Shown: piece by piece, positions 58,250-64,000 of the stretch
Position numbering within the stretch: position 1 is the first letter of the stretch
Layout of the letters: the number at the start of each line of letters is the position of its first letter
Assembly: GCA_033856515.1 (NCBI GenBank)
Contig: JAWVEY010000008.1
Location: 62,001-126,000, forward strand
Source of the DNA: JALZKA01 sp033856515
Lineage (GTDB): Bacteria > Actinomycetota > Thermoleophilia > Solirubrobacterales > 70-9
Reading direction: 5' to 3'
DNA: 64,000 bases
Program-made: the position numbers and the translations under genes
The notes under the pieces: generated by a model
The model's input: the letters and a program-made list of their open reading frames with translations, nothing else
What the model was told of the DNA's origin: nothing
Databases searched by the model: none

Positions 58250-59619
58250 ACGCCGTCAAGCCGGAGATCTTCAAGGCCTACGACGTTCGGGGCCTTTATG
58301 GCGATGACATGGACGGCGACACCGCTTACCTCGTCGGCCGGGGGTTCGCCCGCGTCCTTTCCGATCTTCGCGAGAAGCCGACATCTGAGCTGCGAGTCGG
58401 CCTTGGCCGCGATATGCGCCTACAAGCGCCCGAAATGGCGGGGCGCCTGGCGGAGGGCCTCATGGCCGAAGGGTGCGAAGTGCTCGACGCGGGGATGGTC
58501 GGCACCGAGATGCTCTATTTCCTCGTCGGCTCACGCGAGCTCGACGGCGGCGCCATGGTGACCGCCTCACACAACCCGAAGGCCTATACGGGCGTGAAGC
58601 TCGTGCGCGAAGGCGCGCTTGCGCTGTCCGGCGACGCCGGGATCCAGGACATCCGCCGCAAGATCGAGGCGGGGCTTCCGGACGCGCCGGGCGGCGGTTC
58701 CATCTCCAGCGTCGACATCTACCCCGACTTCCAGGCCCACGCGATGACCTTCATCGACCCCGAGCTCGTGAAGCCCCTGAAGGTTGTTCTCGACGGAGGC
58801 AACGGGATGGCCGGGCCGATGGCAGGTCCGCTCCTGGACAGGCTGCCCATCGAGACGATCGAGACCTACTGGACGCCCGACGGCAACTTCCCGGACCACG
58901 AGCCCAACCCGCTGCTCCCCGAGAACCGCGAGTTCGTGATCGACCGCGTCCGCTCCGAGGGAGCCGACCTGGGCATCGCCTGGGACGGCGACGCGGACCG
59001 CTGCTTCTTCATCGACGACGAGGGCGAGTTCGTCGACGGCGACTTCTTGACCGCGCTTCTCGCGAAGCAGGTCCTGCGCAAGGAGCCAGGGGCGACGATC
59101 CTCTACGACGTTCGCGCCTCACGCGCGGTTCCGGACACGATCACGGAGCTCGGTGGCGCTCCCCAGATCAACCGCGTCGGCCACGCCTTCTTCAAGATCG
59201 CGATGCGCGAACACGGCGGCGCCTTCGGCGGCGAGGTCTCCGGCCACTACTACTTCCACGACTTCTACTCCGCCGACTCGGGCACGGTCCCGGCGCTCCT
59301 GGTTCTCGAGCTCCTCTCGGTCGAAGGCAAGCCGCTCTCCGAGCTCGTCGGCGAGCTTCGCTCCCGCTACTTCATCTCGGGCGAGATCAACTCCACGGTG
59401 GCCGACCCCGAGGCGAAGATGAAGGAGATCGCCGCCAGCCACCCTGACGCTGAGGTCATGTGGATGGACGGCGTCTCAGTGGATTACCCCGATTGGCACT
59501 TCAACGTCCGCCCCTCCAATACCGAGCCGCTCCTTCGCCTGAACCTGGAGTCGCTCGTCTCACGCGAGGACATGGAGACCAAGCGCGACCACATCCTTGC
59601 TCAGATCCGTGACGCCTGA
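58246..59619 (+). CDS. manB: Phosphomannomutase / phosphoglucomutase
   Basis: Encodes 457 residues from TTG 58246, overlapping the HIT stop. All four domains are marked: phosphoserine loop GAMVTASHNPKAYTGVKLV, metal loop AWDGDADRCFFID, sugar loop GGEVSGHYYF and phosphate loop NVRPSNTEPLLRL. It interconverts hexose 1- and 6-phosphates, feeding cell-envelope sugar nucleotides such as GDP-mannose. The TTG is supported by family N terminus KPEIFKAYDVRG two codons on. Confidence 0.94.
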   Translation: MNAVKPEIFKAYDVRGLYGDDMDGDTAYLVGRGFARVLSDLREKPTSELRVGLGRDMRLQAPEMAGRLAEGLMAEGCEVLDAGMVGTEMLYFLVGSRELDGGAMVTASHNPKAYTGVKLVREGALALSGDAGIQDIRRKIEAGLPDAPGGGSISSVDIYPDFQAHAMTFIDPELVKPLKVVLDGGNGMAGPMAGPLLDRLPIETIETYWTPDGNFPDHEPNPLLPENREFVIDRVRSEGADLGIAWDGDADRCFFIDDEGEFVDGDFLTALLAKQVLRKEPGATILYDVRASRAVPDTITELGGAPQINRVGHAFFKIAMREHGGAFGGEVSGHYYFHDFYSADSGTVPALLVLELLSVEGKPLSELVGELRSRYFISGEINSTVADPEAKMKEIAASHPDAEVMWMDGVSVDYPDWHFNVRPSNTEPLLRLNLESLVSREDMETKRDHILAQIRDA

Positions 59620-60613
59620 GGAGGCACTGGAGCGCGCCCGCGAGGCGGGCATCCACACCCTTCGCGTCCCCACGCCGTTCGCCGTCGGGCGCGTCAACTG
59701 CTATCTGATCGAAGATGAGCCGCTCACGCTCGTCGACACCGGGCCCAACTCGGGCAAGGCTCTCGACGAGCTCCAGAACCAGCTGAAGGAGCTCGGGCAC
59801 TCGATCGACGACATCGAGCTGGTGATCCTCACCCACCAGCACATCGACCATGTCGGGCTCGTCGAGATCATCGTCGAGCACTCGGGCGCGGAGGTCGCAG
59901 CCCTCGACAAGGCGGTTCGCCGCCTGGCGAACTTCTCAGAGGACGCTGAACTGGACGACCGTTTCTCGGCCGGGCTGATGCTGCGCAGCGGCATCCCCGA
60001 GAACGTCGTGGTGGCGCTACAGGGCGTCTCGCGGAGCTTCAGGGCATGGGGATCGCGCGCAACCGTCACCCGGCCGCTAAGCGATGGCGAGACGCTCGAA
60101 CTGCGGGATCGGAAGCTCGAGGTGCTCCACCGCCCCGGCCACAGCCCCTCGGATACAGTCTTCTGGGACGAAGAGCGAAAGATCCTCCTTGCGGCCGATC
60201 ACCTGATCGCCCACATCTCCTCGAACCCGTTGATCACCCGGCCGCTCGACGGCTCGGACGAGCGGACGCAGGCCCTGGTGAGTTACCGCGAGTCGCTCCT
60301 TGCGACGCGCGAGATGCCGGCCGAGATAGTGCTGCCCGGCCACGGGGAGCCGATCACCGACCACGTCACGCTCATCGACGAGCGAATGCGGATGACCGAG
60401 CGGCGCAAGGAAAAGATCTGGAAGCTGATCGAAGAGAAGCCTCGAACCGGTCACGAGATCGCCCAGGATCTCTGGGGAAATGTCGCGGTGACCCAGGCCT
60501 TCCTGACTCTCTCCGAGGTGATCGGACACGTCGACCTCCTCGTGAACGAAGGGTCGGTTTGTGAAGTCGAGGATGGGGACGTCGTGCGATACGCCGCCGT
60601 CTGCCACGATTGA
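59609..60613 (+). CDS. Metallo-beta-lactamase-fold hydrolase with C-terminal winged helix
   Basis: Encodes 334 residues from GTG 59609, overlapping the mutase stop by 11 bases. The MBL zinc motif THQHIDHVGLVE, the further ligand HRPGHSPSD, AADHL and GHGEPITDH are in place. The C-terminal helical segment (RRKEKIWKLIEEKPRTGHEIAQDLWGNVAVTQAFLTLSEVIGHVDLLVNEG) is the winged-helix tail seen in LACTB2/hydroxyacylglutathione-hydrolase-like proteins. Substrate may be RNA or a thioester; not determined. Confidence 0.9.
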   Translation: MTPEEALERAREAGIHTLRVPTPFAVGRVNCYLIEDEPLTLVDTGPNSGKALDELQNQLKELGHSIDDIELVILTHQHIDHVGLVEIIVEHSGAEVAALDKAVRRLANFSEDAELDDRFSAGLMLRSGIPENVVVALQGVSRSFRAWGSRATVTRPLSDGETLELRDRKLEVLHRPGHSPSDTVFWDEERKILLAADHLIAHISSNPLITRPLDGSDERTQALVSYRESLLATREMPAEIVLPGHGEPITDHVTLIDERMRMTERRKEKIWKLIEEKPRTGHEIAQDLWGNVAVTQAFLTLSEVIGHVDLLVNEGSVCEVEDGDVVRYAAVCHD

Positions 60614-60620
60614 GGCCGCC

Positions 60621-61643
60621 ATGGATCCCTCGTCGCAACTCTCGGATCCGGCTTCTGCTCAGAGTGCCCCCACCAATGGCGGTGCGCGGCGCCCTCAGAA
60701 GAAGCGCATGCTCGTCATCGTCAACCCATATGCGACGACGGTTTCGGACCGGCTGAAGAACCTCGTCGTCTACGCGCTCCAAGGCCGCTACGAGGTCGAG
60801 GCCGTCATGACCGAGGCGCAGAACCACGCCACGGAGATCGGCCGTGAGGCGATTGACGGCGGCTACGACGTGGTCGTCGCGTTCGGCGGCGACGGCACTC
60901 TCAACGAGGTCGCCCACGGCCTCGCCGGCACCGATGTGCCTGTCACGATGCTTCCAGGCGGTTCGACGAACGTCGTCTGCCGCAGCCTCGGCATCCCCGA
61001 GGATGTGGTCGACGCGACCGAGCATCTCCTCGGCCTTGCCGACGACTTTCAGCCGCGCAAGATCGACCTCGGCCTCGCGAGCGGCCGCCACTTTGTCTTC
61101 GCCTGTGGCGCGGGGCTCGACGCGATGGTCGTCAAGCGCGTCGACGCTCACCCCAAGCTCAAGGCCCGCTTTCGCGAGTGGTACTACACCTATGCGGCCG
61201 TCACCGGCTTCAGCCGCCACTACCTCATGGACACGCCGGCGACGCTTCGCCTGCGTTCCGAGCAGGGTGAGGTCGAGGGCATCACGACCGTTGCCCAGAA
61301 TTCCGACCCCTTTACCTACTTCGGCAACCGCGAGGTGCGTGTCTGCGAGGGCATCGCGATCGACAACGGAACCATGTCCGTCGCGATGCTGAAACGCGCC
61401 GCGCTTCGCGACATGCCCACGGTCATGGCGCGCTGCCTCTCCACCTCCGGTCGCTTCCGGGCCGTCGACCACAAGCAGATCGAGCACTTCGCCGGGCTGC
61501 ACGAGGCGCGCGTCGACTCGCTCACGACAGACGCAGCCGGCAACACCGTCCCATTCCCCGTCGAGGTCGACGGCGACTACATCGGCGATCACGAGTCGCT
61601 CGAACTGGGCATAGCTCCGGCCGCATTGACGATCGTTGCCTGA
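60621..61643 (+). CDS. Diacylglycerol/lipid kinase family protein
   Basis: Encodes 340 residues from ATG 60621, with GAGG about 6 bases upstream. The DAGK catalytic domain has LVIVNPYATTVSDRL, VVVAFGGDGTLNEVAHGLAG and the PGGSTNVVCRSLGIP block. The C-terminal beta domain ends DGDYIGDHESLELGIAP. The nucleotide Asp and Gly motif GGDGT is intact. YegS/DgkB-type enzymes phosphorylate lipids at the inner membrane. It overlaps the second HIT gene by 8 bases. Confidence 0.93.
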   Translation: MDPSSQLSDPASAQSAPTNGGARRPQKKRMLVIVNPYATTVSDRLKNLVVYALQGRYEVEAVMTEAQNHATEIGREAIDGGYDVVVAFGGDGTLNEVAHGLAGTDVPVTMLPGGSTNVVCRSLGIPEDVVDATEHLLGLADDFQPRKIDLGLASGRHFVFACGAGLDAMVVKRVDAHPKLKARFREWYYTYAAVTGFSRHYLMDTPATLRLRSEQGEVEGITTVAQNSDPFTYFGNREVRVCEGIAIDNGTMSVAMLKRAALRDMPTVMARCLSTSGRFRAVDHKQIEHFAGLHEARVDSLTTDAAGNTVPFPVEVDGDYIGDHESLELGIAPAALTIVA

Positions 61644-62052
61644 GGGCTGCCTCTTCTGCCGCATCGTGGCCGGCGAGGAGGCCGCGCATGTCGTCCTTGA
61701 CGACGAGGTCTGCCTCGCCTTCCTCGACGTGCGGCCTCTCTTTCACGGCCACACCCTCCTCGTCCCCCGAGATCACCACGAGACGCTGGCTGACCTGCCA
61801 AGCGAGCTGATCGAGCCGTTCTTCTCACGCGCCCAGCGGCTCTCGGTTGCGATCAGGGACGCGATGGGCGCGCAGGGCTCGTTCGTCGCGATGAACAACG
61901 TCGTCTCCCAGTCGGTGCCTCACCTCCACTGCCACGTCGTCCCGCGCGTCAAAAAGGACGGCCTCAAGGGCTTCTTCTGGCCCCGGACGAATTACGAGAC
62001 CGACGACGAGGCCGCCGCGGTCGCCGAGCGGATTCGCGCCGAGCTCAGCTAG
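61636..62052 (+). CDS. HIT-family protein
   Basis: Encodes 138 residues from TTG 61636. The zinc pair CLFC, GHTLLVPRDHHETLADLP and the HIT triad HLHCHVVPR are present. It belongs to the HinT/FHIT-like nucleotide hydrolase group that cleaves nucleoside phosphoramidates or dinucleoside polyphosphates. It is the second HIT protein within 4 kb and is not closely similar to the first. It is translationally coupled to the lipid kinase gene and converges on the glycosyltransferase gene with an 8-base overlap. Confidence 0.92.
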   Translation: MPEGCLFCRIVAGEEAAHVVLDDEVCLAFLDVRPLFHGHTLLVPRDHHETLADLPSELIEPFFSRAQRLSVAIRDAMGAQGSFVAMNNVVSQSVPHLHCHVVPRVKKDGLKGFFWPRTNYETDDEAAAVAERIRAELS

Positions 62053-62950
62053 CGGCGTTGGAGCGGCGGTAGCCGATCGTGTGGGCGAACATGCCGAGCG
62101 CGTCGACGCTCCGGAAAGCCGCCTCTTCGAAGCGCCTCCTTGCAAGGTCGCCCGCGATGTCCTTGCCGCAATGGACCAGCCCAGGCACCAGGGGCCAGGC
62201 AGGTGCGGTGCCCGGATAGCGCTCGTTCAGCCACCGCGCACCCGCGGCGTAGCGGGCGATCGAGCCCATCAGGTCGGGCAACGACTCGCGGTGGAGGTGG
62301 GTCACTGTCGCATCGGGTCGGCGCTCGATCTTCCAGCCGGCCGCAGTCAGCCGCCGGCAGAGGTCGACGTCTCCGCCCGACCGAATGCCCTCGGCGAAGC
62401 CACCGAGCTCATCGAAGGCCTTGCGGCGGACCGCGAGGTTCGCAGTCGCTGCCGCATCGGCGGCCGTGTGCAGGCCCGCCTCCTGGTCGAGGAAACCGCG
62501 ATCGGTGGCATAGCGCGCGAGGAAGTGGTTCTGGGTTGGGTCTGAGACAACCGTTCCGGCGAGTGCGCCAACGTCTTCCTGCGGTGACAGCTCTAGATAG
62601 GCATCCAGGAGATTGGGCTGGGGCACACAATCCGAATCAGTGAAGAGCAACCAACGCTCCTTCTCATCGCGAGAGTAGGAATTCCCTCCCATATCGCGGG
62701 AATTCCTACTCTCGGCATCGTTTGACGCCGCGGCCCCGACGTTGCGCGCGTAATAGGACGACCTTTCCTTGGTTGCCCGCACCACGCTCAGGTCCGAACC
62801 CTCGGGGAAGCACCCCGTGGCAGAGTTGTCCGCAACGATCACCTCGTCGCCGGGCCCAAGCTCGAGCGCCCCAAGCGACCCCGCCAGCCGCTCGGCATCC
62901 TCCGCCCCGCCCGCGAATGGGACGACGACGCTGACCTTTGGCCTCGGCAC
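62045..62950 (-). CDS. GT2-like glycosyltransferase with in-frame palindromic insertion
   Basis: Encodes 301 residues from GTG 62950. The GT-A start KVSVVVPFAGGAEDAERLAGSL, the ERSSYYARNVGAAAS segment, the metal motif FTDSDCVPQP and the acceptor region GGDVDLCRRLTAAGW identify a family 2 enzyme. Between AAASND and EKERW lies a 17-residue stretch (near 78-94) not needed for the fold. It is coded by a 46-bp palindromic element plus 5-bp duplication (62670-62720). The reading frame is kept, so the enzyme may still work. Donor and acceptor unknown. Confidence 0.85.
   Translation of the reverse strand: MPRPKVSVVVPFAGGAEDAERLAGSLGALELGPGDEVIVADNSATGCFPEGSDLSVVRATKERSSYYARNVGAAASNDAESRNSRDMGGNSYSRDEKERWLLFTDSDCVPQPNLLDAYLELSPQEDVGALAGTVVSDPTQNHFLARYATDRGFLDQEAGLHTAADAAATANLAVRRKAFDELGGFAEGIRSGGDVDLCRRLTAAGWKIERRPDATVTHLHRESLPDLMGSIARYAAGARWLNERYPGTAPAWPLVPGLVHCGKDIAGDLARRRFEEAAFRSVDALGMFAHTIGYRRSNAAS
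62670..62715. mobile_element. 46-bp palindromic element with 5-bp target duplication
   Basis: Perfect 17-base inverted arms cgagagtaggaattccc (62670-62686) and gggaattcctactctcg (62698-62714), with an 11-base spacer. Direct repeats catcg flank it (62665-62669 and 62716-62720). The total added length of 51 bases keeps the glycosyltransferase frame. It is AT-richer than its surroundings and resembles palindromic miniature elements that insert in genes. Confidence 0.75.
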
Positions 62951-62961
62951 CTCGGCAGGCT

Positions 62962-64000
62962 CTACGCGCCCGGGGTGACCCGGTAGGCGTCGAAGACGCC
63001 CTCGACGTGGCGAAGGCGCGATACGCACTGGCGGAGCTGATCGGAGTCGCCAACCTCGACCACGAAGCGGTTCTTGACCATCGGGTGCTTGGTCGAGCAG
63101 CGCGCTTCGATGATGTTGACTCCCGACTCGGCGAAGCTCCGCGAGAGATCCTCCAGGAGGCGGGAGCGATCCCAGGCGTCGATCTCGAGCTCAACTCGGT
63201 AGGAGGCCTCGTTGCCCCCCTCCCAGGCGACATCCGTGAACCGCTCAGGCGCCTTCTTGAGCGCCTTCACGTTCTTGCAGTCCTCACGGTGAATCGTGAT
63301 GCCACGGCCCAGCGAGACGTAGCCGACGATCGGGTCGCCGGGAACCGGGCGGCAGCATTTGGCCAAGCGCACCATGACGTCTGCCTGCCCCTGCACCTCG
63401 ATGCCGTAGTCGGATGCTTCCTGCGTGCGGCGCTGGCGCTCGTCGCGACCCTCCAGGACGCTCGCGAGGCGCGCCTCGGTTTCATCGCCGGCAACGGCCT
63501 CGCCGCCCTTGAGCCGCTGCATGACCTTGTTGACCGTCGTCTTCGGCGAGATCTTGCCTCCGCCCAGCGCGACATAGAAGTCGTCCGCCTTGCGGAAGCC
63601 CATCTCGCGGATGACGTCGGCCAGAAGCGGCGAGCCGGCGATTCGCTGGGGAGGCAGGCCCTGCTTCTTCAACGCGGTTTGAAGCTCCTCGCGGCCGCGG
63701 CGCTCCGCGTCCTCGCGCTTCTCCCGGGTGAGCGCGGCGCGGATCTTGTTGCGGGCACGACTGGTGCGAACGACGCTCAGCCAGTCACGCGACGGCGCGC
63801 GATCGCCCTTCGACGTGAGCACCTCGACGATGTCGCCCGACTTCAGCTGGTAGTGGAGCGGGACGATCTTGCCATTCACCTTCGCGCCGACTCAGCGGTG
63901 CCCGACGTCCGTGTGGACGGCGTAGGCAAAGTCGAGGGGCGTCGATCCGGCGGAGAGGTTCTTCACCTCGCCCTTCGGGGTGAAGACGAAGACCTCGTCC
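62962..64000 (-). CDS. relA: RelA/SpoT (p)ppGpp synthetase/hydrolase, C-terminal part, with in-frame TGA
   Basis: Only the C-terminal third is in the window and the frame is open at the edge except for a TGA at 63892-63894. Upstream of the TGA is the TGS domain (VFTPKGEVKNLSAGSTPLDF, HTDVGHR); downstream it resumes VGAKVNGKIVPLHYQLKSGD. In relatives the TGA position is a conserved Cys (GHRC[VI]GA[KR]VNG). Later come the RIS/zinc-finger region (LAKCCRPVPGDPIVGYVS, HREDCKN) and the ACT domain (ELEIDAWDRSRLLEDLSRSF). The stop could be a nonsense change, sequencing error or selenocysteine. GTG 63879 could start a truncated protein of 305 residues. Confidence 0.85.

Overview
The window is 64 kb of high-GC, gene-dense bacterial DNA. 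Many GTG and TTG starts and 4-base ATGA/GTGA stop-start overlaps link the genes. The actinobacterial-type integration host factor next to gmk and rpoZ, the RNase J / FtsK / DapA neighbourhood, the N-terminal style of the SnoaL-like paralogs and the decapeptide-repeat secreted proteins suggest an actinobacterium. Thermoleophilia/Solirubrobacterales is my best guess; this is inference from gene content only.

Layout. 1-6.2 kb: a cut beta-propeller protein, OsmC, a small array of SnoaL-like cassettes (one collapsed), an FHA/winged-helix regulator, a secreted protein and a Ser/Thr kinase with an extracellular propeller. 6.2-13.1 kb: ftsK and rnj, separated by an opposite-strand two-component system. 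13.1-40.3 kb: one long leftward run. Read in transcription order it is the pyrimidine operon (pyrR-pyrB-pyrC-carA-carB-pyrK-pyrD), mihF-gmk-rpoZ-coaBC, a TPR protein, dtd, then rimP-nusA-infB-ylxP-rbfA-nrnA-truB-ribF-rpsO-pnp, an M16 peptidase, dapB, an amidase, dapA and rnj. 40.4-47.5 kb: an alpha/beta hydrolase, a decapeptide-repeat secreted protein, RNase Z, tRNA-Arg(CCG), a LysM/M15 peptidase, a saccharopine-dehydrogenase-like reductase, two small membrane proteins and a zinc metallopeptidase. 47.4-51.9 kb: a MerR regulator divergent from a polytopic membrane protein, a 42-residue membrane peptide and a hydrolase. 51.9-55.5 kb: CDP-glucose synthesis genes, a MoaD-like sulfur carrier and a threonine-synthase-like enzyme behind a SAM-I riboswitch. 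55.5-64 kb: CorA, a Ca-binding repeat protein, two HIT proteins, a phosphohexomutase, an MBL-fold hydrolase, a lipid kinase, a glycosyltransferase carrying a tiny palindromic insertion, and the end of a RelA/SpoT gene with an in-frame TGA.

Regulatory signals read directly from the sequence: a SAM-I riboswitch with its own promoter and terminator before thrC; a PyrR-binding loop and promoter before pyrR; a near-leaderless mihF promoter; a terminator or possible attenuator before rimP; palindromic operator candidates between merR and its divergent operon; and several strong hairpins of unknown role.

Most worth following up: the SAM-riboswitch / ThrC-like / sulfur-carrier unit (possible protein-thiocarboxylate route to homocysteine), the 46-bp palindromic element with a 5-bp target duplication inside a glycosyltransferase gene, the TGA at the conserved Cys of RelA/SpoT, the SnoaL cassette array, and the MerR-linked membrane operon.
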